From the NCBI GenBank assembly GCA_947184155.2, contig CAMXCT020000479.1:1-64000 (forward strand): a DNA stretch of 64,000 nt, in the 5' to 3' direction. The position numbers were made by a program, and so were the translations under genes. This stretch comes from Cladocopium goreaui. Its lineage: Eukaryota > Sar > Dinophyceae > Suessiales > Symbiodiniaceae. The notes under the pieces were generated by a model. It searched no databases. It was given only the letters and a program-made list of their open reading frames with translations, and was not told where the DNA came from. Positions 52,543 through 63,399 of this stretch are shown here, in pieces; position 1 is the stretch's first letter; every line of letters begins with the position of its first letter.

Positions 52543-53711
52543 TCAGCTGCTTCTCTTCTTGTAGATGAAGAAACCAATGCCGCCCAGGAGAAGAACCACC
52601 AGCACGGTCGAAAGAATGAACACCCAGGCACCTGCCAGTCGCAAGTAGACTAAGTAGACCAGTGATTAGAAAGTCGAAAGCTGATGAAAACCGCGGGTTA
52701 CAAATTCAGCGGACAAATCCTCTACAAGCTTCATAACAGTTATAGCATCATCAGTCATAAACATGAATTAGCATAGAACACAATGAAGCGCGGCAGCGAC
52801 CAACGTGGCCAAGCCACACCAGGAATGTCAATGTGTGTGTGGTTTGATGCCATGTCTGAAACCTGAGTGTGTTGTGTGCGCATGTGTTGAGGTAGATGAT
52901 ATATTAAAATACGTATATTAAAATATATTAAATATAATTTAAATAGAATAGAACTATAGAACTCAGAGTTGTTCAGAATTCTAGATATTCTAACAGCTTG
53001 CATCAGCTTGCAATCCAGGCCTGTGCGACAATATCCAAGCTGTGAAACGGAAAGCCTGGTGATCAAATTCTGCATGTCCTCCACCTTTCCCATTCTTGGA
53101 GATGTCGCACAAACATCAAGAAAACTGGGGCACTTGCAGCCGAGGTCTTTCAAACCACAGCCCACACCGTAGTCATAGCCATCGGGAATGACGTCAAACT
53201 CCCTAGGACAGGTCCTACCTTTGACGGTAGTGCCCAGGGTCCTCTTGATGCCATTGATGGCTTCCTCACTCAAGACTTCGGCCTTTCCTTTGAAGAAATC
53301 AAAATTGAACTCTGGGTCCATCAGCTTCGCGTCGGCCTTCTCGGCCTTCTCGCTGACCAGAGAGATGTTTTCGCCAAGCTTTGAGTCACCCTGATCTGTA
53401 TGGGATTGCTCTACGGTGTGCACCTTTTGCGACTCATGCGAGATGCTCTCCATCTTCACCAATTCTTCCCCCTGGAATCAAATGTTTTGGATATTTTCTT
53501 GGGCTGAACTGGGTTTCTTTTCATGAACCCTACTTGCCCCTTCTACTTCGGAAACAGCATTGAAATCCACGTTTTGCCTCCCTGTAAACTCGGACTTCGA
53601 CAGAAAAACAAACAGGAAAATAAATTACGGAGTGCCAACACCAACCTTGTGCTGGTCGCTTCGCATGCCCGTGGCTAAGACAAAAAGCGCGCAAACGATC
53701 TTCACGAACAT
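52543..53711 (-). CDS. Secreted/type I membrane protein, Cys-rich ectodomain
   Basis: Exon 1, 53711-53646, starts at an ATG and encodes the signal peptide MFVKIVCALFVLATGMRSDQ plus HK. It ends AAG|GTTGGT. A 174-nt intron ends TTCCAG. Exon 2 starts at 53,471 (GEELVKMESISHESQK), is acidic and Ser-rich for about 60 residues, then Cys-rich (RTCPREFDVIPDGYDYGVGC, LGCKCPSFLDVCATSP, GYCRTGLDC); it ends near 53,000 at an unresolved donor (CACAG|GCCTGG is one phase-compatible option). The last exon ends at TGA 52,543 and encodes AWVFILSTVLVVLLLGGIGF then FIYKKRSS, a textbook transmembrane helix with a basic stop-transfer tail. Cell-surface or endomembrane location is inferred. Family not recognised. 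Confidence 0.72.
52755..52990 (-). other. Intron of the Cys-rich membrane protein gene
   Basis: AT-rich, with TTAAATATA-like sequence and GTGTGT runs. The exon 2 frame continues open into it, but composition changes sharply near 52,990, which suggests the exon ends before that. Confidence 0.5.
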
Positions 53712-54129
53712 CTTTGATGCAAACAACGGAATGAGAGGATATGCTGGATATGAGAGGATGCCAACACTGAGCTGCAAAAGCGGCGCAAGTTGGCGAACTT
53801 GTGCAAGTGACCTATCAAAGGGACAAAGAGATACAGAATATGATTGCAGAATATGTCCTGTTGCTATTTATCTATTTATTATTATTTATTTATATATTTA
53901 TTTACTTATTCCATTGGTTTCTCTCTAACGTTCGTTCGAAAATCTCGAAATTTGCAAGGTCTCAGAGCCAAGAATAAGGGGCTAAGATTGCAAGATATTG
54001 CAAGTAATGAACTCACGACAAACTTAAAATGCTTGAGTACTTCGGTTTACTTACGGTCCATGTGGCAATGGGAATCAACTTGACAAACTGCGCACATGCT
54101 AGCAGCTGTTAGCACTGGTCTCCTCACCC

Positions 54130-54341
54130 ATACCTTCAACGATTTTCTGCACTTCGACGACTCGAACCTGTACTGATTCCCCAAACATGTGCACACACAC
54201 AGTCACTAGCAACTGTAAATGACTCCTCCCTCTAAAACAAACCTTTGAGAATGTGTGGCAGGAAGACGTTATTGTGACTGTGGTTGGACGAGGAATGACA
54301 AGGATACGAGGGATGACACTAGAGAATGCAATAAGATGCAA
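54130..54341 (-). CDS. Possible exon, minus strand
   Basis: The best part reads FGESVQVRVVEVQKIVE and ends GAAG|GTATGG near 54,140. The 5' part is less convincing. Family not recognised. Confidence 0.38.
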
Positions 54342-54639
54342 TAAGTACTATAACGGTTTAGATAAAGCGTTGGATGAAACATATGACGGGTCATCACGGG
54401 TCATCTACTGCAAGCAACAAATATATGCTCTCTTGACACCGTCATTGTAATGATGCCGCTTTGTGATGCTCTGCTCATGGATCAATCCAGCTTTGTGCAC
54501 GAGGCTAAAGCTACTAAGCCACAGGCTTTGGAGTCGAGGATCACCTCCACCTGTGCTTCGCAAAGGCTTTATCCTTAAATATCCTTCAATGATATCATTT
54601 GTGCTTAGATTCATCATGATTCAAAAATTAAATATATTT

Positions 54640-54950
54640 CATGCTGAGTCATGCTGGACAAACCTGGTGAATCACGTCTTCTCGCCGGGCATCACTCACA
54701 GGCATCCAAAAAACCCAGCTCCCACGCCTCTACAGCCAATGGTGGAAGTTCTTCTGGATTCTGCGGAGATTCAGCCTGGAGAATATCGAGACTGGTGACA
54801 AATTGCTGGAAGCCACATCGACCACCTCACGAGTCACATGACAATACTGACAATACTCGTCAACTTGGAGGCGAATTGGCCAGTCCGTGCAAGGAATGCT
54901 CTGCAAGACTGCTCTATAAAGATTTTGATTCAACTCCTTTGATCAAGTGC
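54640..54950. CDS. Strand-ambiguous coding-like region
   Basis: A plus frame ends TPLQPMVEVLLDSAEIQPGE and a stop at 54,798. A minus frame (54,730-54,933) reads LQSIPCTDWPIRLQVDEYCQ. Either could be an exon. Confidence 0.33.
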
Positions 54951-55128
54951 CACCTGGATTCAGCATTAGTATGAAGCCTTTCAAGAGTTGACGGGCGGTG
55001 TCTCGTTCAGTTGAAAAAGTACAATCTTGAGACTTCGACCCCATCACAGTTTGCGCCCATTCGACTGAGATCTTCGCTTCATTTTGCCAAAGGTTCTTGG
55101 GCCTCTCTATGCCCACAGGCGCATAAGC

Positions 55129-55338
55129 CTAAGGCTTCGAGTTGAAGCCGCCAAAAAGGATGGTTCGAAAGACTATGCTCGAGTCTAACTCCATTGTAGT
55201 TGCTAAAGTTGTTGCATCTGCTTGAAGGCATGCCAAGACTACCTTGTGATTTTGTGAATTCAACAAAAGACTTTCAATCACTTTATGGCTCACTCTTGGT
55301 TGCTCCTCAAATCGGGTGGCTGTCCCCTTGGTGTTCAC
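55129..55338 (-). CDS. 3' terminal exon of about 69 codons
   Basis: Reads TRFEEQPRVSHKVIESLLLN then HKVVLACLQADATTLATTME and IVFRTILFGGFNSKP before TGA. No other frame is comparable. Family not recognised. Confidence 0.6.
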   Translation of the reverse strand: MNTKGTATRFEEQPRVSHKVIESLLLNSQNHKVVLACLQADATTLATTMELDSSIVFRTILFGGFNSKP

Positions 55339-55379
55339 TGCTTTTGTTCACTTTCCTTTGTCCGACTGATCTGCCTAGC

Positions 55380-56620
55380 CTGCAAGTCTGACCACTTTGC
55401 ATAGAGGCAACAACATGTTACAGTTGCTGTGCTGCTACATTTGTGGTTTGCAGGTTTAGATAAGGTGTAGAACTCTTTCTTTCTCAGCGGTCGAAGTAAA
55501 TGTCAATCCAGCACGACACTGACAGCACAATGATTCTGACCGGCCAAGTCTAAACATATCTGCAAGAGTGTTCTAGATACTTGACTCAACTCTGCAAAGA
55601 TATTATATCATATGGAATCCTGTAGATGTGTAAAAAGAATCACATCTAGATACAGTAAGAGGACAATGTCATCTCTCCGCGTCCCTTTTGTGCATTCTCC
55701 AATGTAAACGCAACATTTAGGAAGTCATCCCTTTGTCGTCCCTTTGAGCTAAAGAGGATCCAAACGGATCTTGTCCATTCAAGGTATCCAGTGCTATCGT
55801 ATGCTGTTGGGCCTGTTGGGCCTGGCTGATCAAGGCACTACAGCCATACGTAGTCCAGGTCTGGCTTCACCCGCCTCCTCTGGATGAAGCGATAGTGATA
55901 GGGAGATGAAGGAGAAACATGGAGAAACGGCATCCCAATAATGGCAAGATACGGCAAGAACTGTCTGTGAGGACCGAGAACTATATTTGTATATATATAT
56001 ATATGTATTTATTTATGTACAATTATAATCAACTATATACATTATATACATGTATGTTCATGCCTCCATGCTTGAACTATCTTGAACTATTCAACTCTTG
56101 GCTCTGCTGCACTTCAATCTCGTCCTACTGATGATCATACAGATCACCTGAACTCTCCATTTCAAACACTGAGATTGATTGATTTGCATAGCACGTGCAG
56201 AGACTGACCCCAAGCCCAAAGACAAACGACACTTTTGCATGTCAAGCCTTCAGTTGGTCAAAGAGTCGCAAGAAACGCGGCTCAAAGAGGCTCAAATTTC
56301 TCACCTGACATGCCATGCTTAGGCAAGACTTGCAGGTCACATAGCATCGCGGGTTGGTTTTGCAAACAAGTTGTAGAAAGGATTGGAGGGTTACGATACT
56401 GATGAAACCATTATGCTTGGATTAAAAACATGAGACAATGCTGGAGCATATGCTCGACCTCTTGGAAGCCCGCACTGCGTAGCAACGGAACCACAATTCG
56501 ATGGACATCGTTTTGGATATTTTTGGATCATCCACCCAAAGCTGCAGCATGACGTCATGCCCTGGCAAGCTAGCAGCAGCTGGCAGCAGCTAGCAAACCC
56601 TCCCCAACTTCATTAGAGCC
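55380..56620. other. Stretch without a confident gene
   Basis: Mostly mixed AT-rich sequence with a TATATA tract near 55,985-56,060 and short direct duplications (for example TGGGCCTGTTGGGCCTG near 55,810 and AGCTAGCAGCAGCTGGCAGC near 56,570). No splice-bounded exon was recognised. Confidence 0.45.
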
Positions 56621-56799
56621 ATTGAAATACAAACCCATCTCAACAACTCAAGCCAACCCACGTGAGAGTTTTGAGCCAACTCTCAAATGCTCAAAACATG
56701 TAAGTTGCAAGCATCAGCTCATTGACTCCAGAATTATTTGCAAGTCAAAGATAGTCAAAGGCATTTTGGCACTGTGGAATCCTGCAACTTCCCTCCCAT

Positions 56800-57160
56800 C
56801 TATGCTGTTGTGCTACGGCAGTCAGTTTTTCTGGATCGCACGCCTCGTCTTCTTCCAAAGGACGGCGCAATGTGAAGAGCGGCAGCCAAGAAGAAGCCAC
56901 TTCTGAAGGCCTGCTGCATCACTTCATCAATTTCATTCCGAGCCAAAAACCAATGGACACCGACATACACCGACTGGAGCGGTTCATTCCTGGCACTCTG
57001 TGCTTTGAATGTGCAACTTGTTGGATGACACAAGTCGCACAAGAAGAACACGTGGGAATGAAGTCACTTCTGTCCCAAAGTGAGTCGTTAGCACATATCA
57101 TAGCACCATTCCCAAGGGCAACGGCAATCAACAGGTTGTATCATGATGTATCATGAGCAG
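56800..57160. CDS. Coding-like region open on both strands
   Basis: A plus frame (56,872-57,156: EGLLHHFINFIPSQKPMDTD) and minus frames (56,800-57,051: YVGVHWFLARNEIDEVMQQA; 56,919-57,131) all look plausible. Strand is undecided. Confidence 0.38.
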
Positions 57161-57286
57161 CTCCCATTGCACATCAATGACGATCGATTTCTGTCAAAAT
57201 TCCATCGGCCGACCTCTGCCTGAACTGCAATTTTTGGACGGTCGAGTTGGAACCTGGCTCCGGTCAGCAAGTGTGTGTGTCTTTGT

Positions 57287-57520
57287 CTACCACAGCATAT
57301 TCACAAGGTGCTTGCCAACAAACACATAGTCAACGTAACGAACTCGCAACCTTCCTTTTGACATCTTTTGACTATCCTGGATCTTGCAGAATAGGGGGCG
57401 GCAAGCAACAAGTATCTCCAACTTCCAAACTGTTTTTTCTAAATGGATTGGAACAACAACCATATCTTTGCCGTTCTCGGTTCCCTTCAAGCTCTGATGA
57501 GTTCTGAGTGGCTTCTGCAA
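57287..57520 (-). CDS. Exon-like ORF, product unknown
   Basis: Reads GKDMVVVPIHLEKTVWKLEI then SKGRLRVRYVDYVFVGKHLV. Alternating hydrophobic pattern suggests beta structure. A plus frame overlaps. Probably the same gene as the next exons upstream. Confidence 0.48.
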   Translation of the reverse strand: MQKPLRTHQSLKGTENGKDMVVVPIHLEKTVWKLEILVACRPLFCKIQDSQKMSKGRLRVRYVDYVFVGKHLVNMLW

Positions 57521-57688
57521 GCAAAAGTTCCTTCAAGCGTTAGCCAAACCTGTGGCATGTAGTCTGAAAGGGCATGGAAACTGCCCTTGGATTTTCTCCT
57601 AGAATTCTATCTTGTGCCTGTCATTTCAATCAGTGTGAACACATGCTACATGATGTGTATATGTGTAAATGATTGCTGCTCCTACCAC

Positions 57689-57761
57689 CAAATGAAACAA
57701 CCCAGGGATGTCTTTTCCCGGTCCCGCCTGGATATCTAGCCGTGGCAGCACGCTTCAGCAC
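57689..57761 (-). CDS. Internal exon of 24 codons
   Basis: Bounded by TTACATCCAG and TTTG|GTGGTA, phase 0 to phase 1. It encodes VLKRAATARYPGGTGKRHPW then VVSF. The frame is open further upstream too (SSFNYIQ). Family not recognised. Confidence 0.55.
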
Positions 57762-58043
57762 CTGGATGTAATTGAAAGAGCTTCGACGGCAGAAAGATAT
57801 CATGATGCTTCCATATCCCATCCGAGATATCCGAGTCCGTAAGTGAGGACAAGTGTTGATTCTACGGTTGAAGATCCTTACTTTTCATGAATGCACCGGC
57901 ATTCGAAATACAAAGCAGCCACCAGCACGAAGCCAGGTTTTGCAGGCAGCCAAAAAACCCGTGGTCAAATCATGGCCTTCGGGGGCAAGCTCTGCGTACC
58001 ATCAGAATTTGGTTCCGCTGCTTGAAGCTGTGATGCATCGGTC

Positions 58044-58250
58044 GTGAGCGAAGCAAGGCAACAGGGTTCCAAATTGCCGTCGGGCGGTATGTTCGAGCAT
58101 CATGACAAATATCAAGGCAGTCTTTTCACTGAGATTAAGCGGCGTGCTGCCGCCGCCCAAGAGCTTTTTAGCCACCTGGATCGTTCAGCCACATACCAAA
58201 TCAAAAGCAGACTGCAAGAATCAGCCAAAGAAGGGTGCCCTTCTCCTTTC
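58044..58250 (+). CDS. Plus-strand exon-like ORF
   Basis: Starts MSEARQQGSKLPSGGMFEHH and continues SLFTEIKRRAAAAQELFSHL then YQIKSRLQESAKEG. The frame stays open to 58,397 but quality drops after about 58,230, where it overlaps a strong minus exon. Basic and helical; family not recognised. Confidence 0.45.
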
Positions 58251-58568
58251 TATTTGTTCTGCTTCCAAACTATTGTTGAGTTTCCCAGTCCATCTCTTGA
58301 TTCCAAAAAATCAAGATTTAGACAAACAGACAAACAAAGCAATGTAGTCCAAGAAAAAATATCAGCGAAGAAGAAGGCAGGCGTGAGTTGGTCGTAGGTC
58401 TCTATAGATTGAACAGTCACAACTAATTCACGTCTCTCGATCTGTACTATCTTATGCTTTGCTAGAACTTCAATCTCATTGGCTTCCACCAGGCCACCAG
58501 GCAAAGACACATCACGCAAGTGACAAAAAGGTCTTGGAAATTGGAAATCCATATAGTCTTGATGAAGT
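58250..58568 (-). CDS. Exon of about 105 codons, possible membrane segment
   Basis: After CCACTTGCAG, one base completes a codon, then LHQDYMDFQFPRPFCHLRDV, SLPGGLVEANEIEVLAKHKI and IERRELVVTVQSIETYDQLT. The 3' part is hydrophobic (PAFFFADIFSWTTLLCLSVC) and ends at a stop at 58,250. The true exon may end earlier. A strong acceptor and the single dominant frame support it. Family not recognised. Confidence 0.6.
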
Positions 58569-58673
58569 CTGCAAGTGGATGAAGTGGAAGGATTTATGTT
58601 GTTCAAGAGGTCTCTCAATGGTATGACAGCAAATGCAAGGTAGTGGTGGCCTGCAATGTACCACTCCTCTCGC

Positions 58674-58889
58674 CTAACAATGAAGTGTCACTAAAGTGCT
58701 CGATGAAACGAACACAACATGACACGTCATGAAGCTATGTACAACATGTTTGGTATCTTTTGTAGGCCAGCAAAGAAACAGCATTGAATGAATAGCCACT
58801 GGCTGAGCCCTTCCAGCCAAATAGGCAGGGTCACCTTTTGCTCTCGCATAAGGTCCGTCACTTGCAAGAGCCTGCAGTGACAAAATCAC
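58674..58889 (-). CDS. Exon-like ORF upstream of 58,250-58,568
   Basis: Reads ILSLQALASDGPYARAKGDP then AYLAGRAQPVAIHSMLFLCW. It lies about 100 bp upstream of the previous exon and is likely the same gene. The donor is not fixed. Confidence 0.5.
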   Translation of the reverse strand: MILSLQALASDGPYARAKGDPAYLAGRAQPVAIHSMLFLCWPTKDTKHVVHSFMTCHVVFVSSSTLVTLHC

Positions 58890-59339
58890 CAGACATGCCT
58901 TGGCACTGGGATGAACAGAAAGTTCCCAGAGAAACTTCTAAGGTTTACTATGGTTTACTTTTGCTGGAGTAATCATTGGAGCCCATTCTGATACTACTTC
59001 TTTTGAAAGCACGCCGCTATTGATTCGAGGATTCTAGACATGACATTGGACTATACGTACCTTTCAAGCTGAGTCTGCACTAGCAGCTTTGGCAAAGTTT
59101 ACTAAAACTTTTACACACAGACCGAAACAATCAAGATCGTCAAGTGGTCTGCCTGGAAGCCATGTGCGAGTCTCTGGATTCTAAGAAGGACAGCATGTAG
59201 GCACTTCCCACGATCTCAGTGGATGCAGTAAGCACTAGTAAGCACATGCCAAATATGCCAAATGCAGCCAAAGTGAGCCAAATTGCCTAATTCATCCGCT
59301 CCTCTGCTTTCTGTACCAGAATGATCGGACCGTAAATCA

Positions 59340-59430
59340 TAAGAATCGTATAATATCGTATGTAGGAATGTATAATATATAAGGAATATATATATAATAT
59401 AATATAATTATATGATATATAGGAATATAG
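59340..59430. repeat. AT-rich microsatellite
   Basis: TATAATATA-type repeat, non-coding. The 59,200-59,720 stretch otherwise shows only short duplications (GTCGATCGTTGACGATCGTA near 59,450). Confidence 0.75.
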
Positions 59431-59759
59431 GATACGTTTCATGGACAATCGTGGTCGATCGTTGACGATCGTAGACAATCATGGACAGTTAACTGGCACA
59501 GCGCACGGCGCAGCGCTTGGTCACGCTTAGCCAACAGGGCCAACATCACAGGTTGGATATTGGATCATGCCATATCATGCCAGCTTCATGTATAAACTTC
59601 AGGTCGAGCTTCACAATGATTATCATGCAGGAGGTGCTCTCCCCCGCAAGACACCGCTAGGGACCGAACAAGTGCAATCACAAGGCCAAACAACGCAGTA
59701 GCCTGAGATTGTTCAAAAATGTTCAAAGTGTCAGGTAAAGCATCAGGGCAATAGTAGAA

Positions 59760-60041
59760 CTACCAAGTGTGTGCACAACGAGACTGTGCTTCTTGGCCTC
59801 CAATCTTCGCCAGTGCAGGCAAATATATGCAAATATATGAAACTCGATCATCTCTATCAAACTCAAAGACGGGCAAAACATAATGAGGTCTTCCAGCATC
59901 TTCCAGCTTATAGCTTCCAATTCCATGGTGGCTGAAGAAAATGAATGAACATGATGCACGTGTTGCTGAGGTCAGTGCCACATCAAAAATCCCTTGCAAA
60001 TCCATCCTCTGCAGCCCTTGGAAACACAAATCGTGCACCAA
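59760..60041 (-). CDS. Exon-like ORF of 93 codons, product unknown
   Basis: Reads LQRMDLQGIFDVALTSATRA then HHGIGSYKLEDAGRPHYVLP and DRDDRVSYICIYLPALAKIG before a stop. It is downstream of the 60.2-60.65 kb exons on the same strand. The family is not recognised and splice limits are uncertain. Confidence 0.52.
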   Translation of the reverse strand: MVHDLCFQGLQRMDLQGIFDVALTSATRASCSFIFFSHHGIGSYKLEDAGRPHYVLPVFEFDRDDRVSYICIYLPALAKIGGQEAQSRCAHTW

Positions 60042-60198
60042 TTTGGTCGTGAAGCGGATCCAAACCGTTCAAACAGATCCGCCCTAGATTCGATATGGAA
60101 CAAGAACTTGCAACATCGAAAACAACTGCAATTTCTACTTCAGTACAGAGAAAACAACTGCCAGTGGTGTATATTAAAAAAAAATGAGAAGGTTCAGT

Positions 60199-60654
60199 CT
60201 AATGTGTGCACAGCGCTGATTGAATCAACTGGTGAGAGCATGCTGTGTCTTGGATGTTGCAAGGTTCCACTCCATCTGGTATCAATCCGCACCTTTCTAT
60301 AAACACTGCACTTGTGCTGATTAAAATGCATCTAGATGCATCTAGAACTTGTCTCGTCTTATCATGACTATGTTCATTCAATTGGACTTCCCAGAATGTT
60401 CGATCCATTTGTTCCACTAGCTGCCATTGCTCGCGCGCAGAAGCCTTCAATGTTCTGATCCATGCCATTTCCTGGTGCTGAAGGTGGTCAAGAAATGCCC
60501 AAAATCTAAACACATTTACGCAGCTGTATAAATGGTTTTGCACCACCCACCAAGCCAAGAACTATCCACGGAGTTGGCTTGCGTCCTCTCTTCAGTACTG
60601 TTGAATCGTAGTGCTATGCGTCGGCTGCAAACTTCAAACTTGCGATTTGTTTTC
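60199..60654 (-). CDS. Two exons separated by a 41-nt intron
   Basis: Exon 60654-60547 follows TTTTTTCTTAG and encodes KTNRKFEVCSRRIALRFNST then SVDSSWLG, ending phase 2 at GGTGG|GTGGTG. Exon 60505-60199 follows ATGTGTTTAG; its first base completes a Gly codon, then FWAFLDHLQHQEMAWIRTLK, WQLVEQMDRTFWEVQLNEHS and IERCGLIPDGVEPCN run to a stop. Both frames are clean, read-through of the intron gives a stop, and the phases match, so a 41-nt intron is the simplest reading. Family not recognised. Confidence 0.62.
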
Positions 60655-60916
60655 CTAAGAAAAAACAACAATTTTCGATTTTGCCACCCATTGCACAAGT
60701 ACAACTGATGTGCATGGAGTTCCTCACACTCGCCAACTCACCCTGCATCTCCTCCAATTAGAAAGGATACGACATTCACTGAGACAAAACCTGCTCACAT
60801 TCAATGGAGTCTGCAGGAAAAATGTGCTCAACCAATCAGCATTCTAAGCAAAGGTGCCCTAACAAAAAGGTCACTTTGCCTCGTTTTATCTTGTTTTGAT
60901 GAAGTATCTCTGCGAA

Positions 60917-61220
60917 CTACAAACAGTTTTTCAATAGCCAGTTTGTGTGCGGCGCAGGAATTGTGAAACAACCTCCCTGAATAATCTGAATAGCTGCATG
61001 GGGCTCATACATCAAACAATGGCGCGAAATAGTGCGAAGACAGGCAAGTCGATTCAGCACATTCATCACCCATCCCTGGCCTACTGCGGTTGCACGGGCT
61101 AGAGGTAGTGCGCGCCAGCCACCGTCAGCCAAAAGCGCCATTGGCATAGCTGGCAACAAATGGAAATGGAAAGGAAAAAGGCCGGAAGGATTGCTTCGTC
61201 CAAGCAAGACCCCTTTGGGC
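60917..61220 (-). CDS. Exon of about 100 codons, product unknown
   Basis: After TACATGTACAG, one base then PKGVLLGRSNPSGLFPFHFH, LLPAMPMALLADGGWRALPL, TAVGQGWVMNVLNRLACLRT and IQIIQGGCFTIPAPHTNWLL to TAG. The codons are well distributed and no other frame competes. Probably part of the same gene as 60,199-60,654. Family not recognised. Confidence 0.6.
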
Positions 61221-61299
61221 CTGTACATGTGTCTATTTTCTTGTACATACATGCAAACCTATCAATATAATTGCTATATATGATGCAGCCTCCCAGGTC

Positions 61300-61795
61300 C
61301 CCCCCCCTCCCCCCCCAATGGGTATGGGTATACACGAGCTATGTTCCTCACCCCCCCTGTGGGTGGGTGGGGAGGGGCTAGTAGTAGTAGTAGTAGTAGT
61401 AGTAGTTGTAGTTGTAGTTGTAGCTGTAGCTGTAGCTGTAGTAGAAGTAGTAGTAGTAGTAGTAGTAGCTGTTGTTGTTGTTGTTGTTAGTCGTAGTGAG
61501 TAGTAGTTAGTAGTAGTAGGTAGTAGGAATGGTTATGGGTATACAGGAGCTATGTTCCCCGCCCCCCCCTGTGGGTGGGTAGGGGGGTGGGGGGGTTAGT
61601 AGTAGTTAGTAGTATGTAGTAGTGAGTAGTAGTTAGTAGTAGGAATGGGTATGGATATACAGGAGCTATGTTCCCCGCCCCCCCTGTGGGTGGGGTAGGG
61701 GGGTGGGGGGGTTAGTAGTAGTTAGTAGTGAGTAGTAGTTAGTAGTAGGAATGGGTATGGATATACAGGACCCCGCCCCCCCTGTGGTGTGGTGG
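61300..61795. repeat. GC-rich minisatellite with TAG arrays
   Basis: A unit containing AATGGGTATGGATATACAGG, AGCTATGTTCCCCGCCCCCC and TGTGGGTGGGTAGGGGGGTG recurs about four times (near 61,317, 61,527, 61,644, 61,751). Copies are separated by (TAG)n tracts, the longest at 61,380-61,500 with TTG, CTG and AAG interruptions. G-runs could form quadruplexes. Confidence 0.9.
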
Positions 61796-61799
61796 GGGT

Positions 61800-61854
61800 G
61801 TGGTACTGCGTATTTATATATATATATATACACACAAGTATATATATATATAAG

Positions 61855-61890
<36 letters not shown>

Positions 61891-62110
61891 TGTATGTGTG
61901 TATGTATGTATGTATGTGTGTGTGTGTATGTATGTATGTATGTATGTGTACAGATATGTATATATATATATATGTGTGAATACGTGTATATTTGTGTATA
62001 TATATATATTTAAATACGAATATGAATATATATATATATATAAATACATATTTGTGTATGTATCTATAACATGTAAATAAATAAATAAATAAATCTATAT
62101 ATATATATAG
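61800..62110. repeat. TA, TATG and TAAA microsatellite cluster
   Basis: Consecutive (TA)n, (TATG)n, (TGTG)n and (AATA)n tracts. ORFs through it are artefacts. Confidence 0.93.
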
Positions 62111-62735
62111 GAAGTAGCTACATAGCACATGTATATATGACTATAGGTAGCACGTAGGTACTTTGAGGGAGTATGTGTGTTACGTAGGTCGTCTAAAGGG
62201 TAGCATGTACCTAGTAAATGGGAGGCTGGTAGTCAGAATCGCTGCAAAAACCTAGCAAATACGAGGCTGGTCCTCAGAAATCTTGCCAATAGCTTGCAAA
62301 TAGAAGGGAAGGAGGGGTGCATACACGGAGATGCACTCATACCTCATACACACACACACACATACACACATACAAATACTATGCGGATAGACCCAGAGAC
62401 CCCATGTCGGTTCCCAAAGCCGTCCTCAGTCTCGGCCTTTTCCTTCTCCTGAGGGGGGAAACCGTGCGGGAATGTGCCGTGTGAAGAGGCCAGTGGATGG
62501 GAATTGGGGATGTCGCAATCTTTAGCGAAGTGGAATGGCCACTACATCCTTCGATCTATATCATGGTGTACAGTCAATGTTTTCGGGGTGTCCAGGATGT
62601 AAAGACCGGGCTTTTAATATATACAACTAGTCTTGCCAAATAGGAATTTCGAATGCGCAATCTTGAAGTTGCACACCATTGCTTATAATTAAGTATAATG
62701 GTTTGAAATGTCGTTAGATGGAAGATGGAAAGTTG
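62111..62735. other. Stretch without a recognised gene
   Basis: Contains a short near-duplicate (AAACCTAGCAAATACGAGGC near 62,250 and AGTAAATGGGAGGC near 62,213) and a CA microsatellite at 62,347-62,375. No splice-bounded coding frame was seen. Confidence 0.5.
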
Positions 62736-62738
62736 CCT

Positions 62739-62975
62739 TTAGCGAATAATTATATAACTGATGTGGCTCGTGGTCATCCCGGGCCCCAGCTGCACTCCCC
62801 GGCCTACGCCTCCAAGTGCGCCGCCAATTCCCGCACGAGGCGGGCCATCCTTTTCGGCCACGCACTCGGGGCGTGGTGCCGGCGCACGACTTTCAAGCAC
62901 CGCCGCTGCCTTCTCCAGCCGCTTCTTGACGCGGCGGACACGGAGGATCTCGTGGATGGTCCCGTCCACGATCTC
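62739..62975 (-). CDS. GC-rich exon, product unknown
   Basis: After CACATCGAAG the minus frame reads EIVDGTIHEILRVRRVKKRL then EKAAAVLESRAPAPRPECVA and a Gly-rich stretch, reaching TAA at 62,739. GC-ending codons dominate (ATC, GTG, GAC, CTC, CGC, GTC, AAG), in contrast to AT-rich flanks. The Gly-rich part may be a linker. Family not recognised. Confidence 0.58.
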   Translation of the reverse strand, partial: EIVDGTIHEILRVRRVKKRLEKAAAVLESRAPAPRPECVAEKDGPPRAGIGGALGGVGRGVQLGPGMTTSHISYIIIR

Positions 62976-63059
62976 CTTCGATGTGAATCAGATCAGGGCG
63001 GGTCCAATTTAAGGGGTCTAGAATTATACAGATAGGCATAGCTAGATCGTAGAGGCATA

Positions 63060-63105
63060 CACACACACATAAATATATATATATATATGTGTGTGTGTGT
63101 TGATA
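63060..63105. repeat. CA/TA/GT microsatellite
   Basis: ACACAC, then TATATA, then GTGTGT, forming an approximate inverted repeat that could extrude as a hairpin. Confidence 0.85.
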
Positions 63106-63399
63106 TTTACATAAACAGTATATCTACTGTAGGTGCGAAACCTTTTTCTTTTTTTTTCCGATTTTTTCTGTTCTATTGCATCCATTGATCTTTCTGAACT
63201 AAGCGATGTCTCAATCCTGAGTGGCCGATCGTTATCATGTCTATTTATGAACATTGGATATTGTTATTTTTAGACCTGATAAATTCTGTTCTCAAGTCGT
63301 TGTTCGAGGAAATGTATCGGGTCATCGGTGATCAACCTACCTGCTCAAGCAATCTATGATAGAATCAGGATATATATAGTTGATGGTGCATCATTCGTG

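Noticed and set aside
61318..61503. 61-codon Val-rich ORF
   Set aside because: Translation of a (TAG)n-type repeat in the GTA frame.
61666..62128. Several 100-127-codon Tyr/Ile/Thr-rich ORFs
   Set aside because: Microsatellite translation on both strands.
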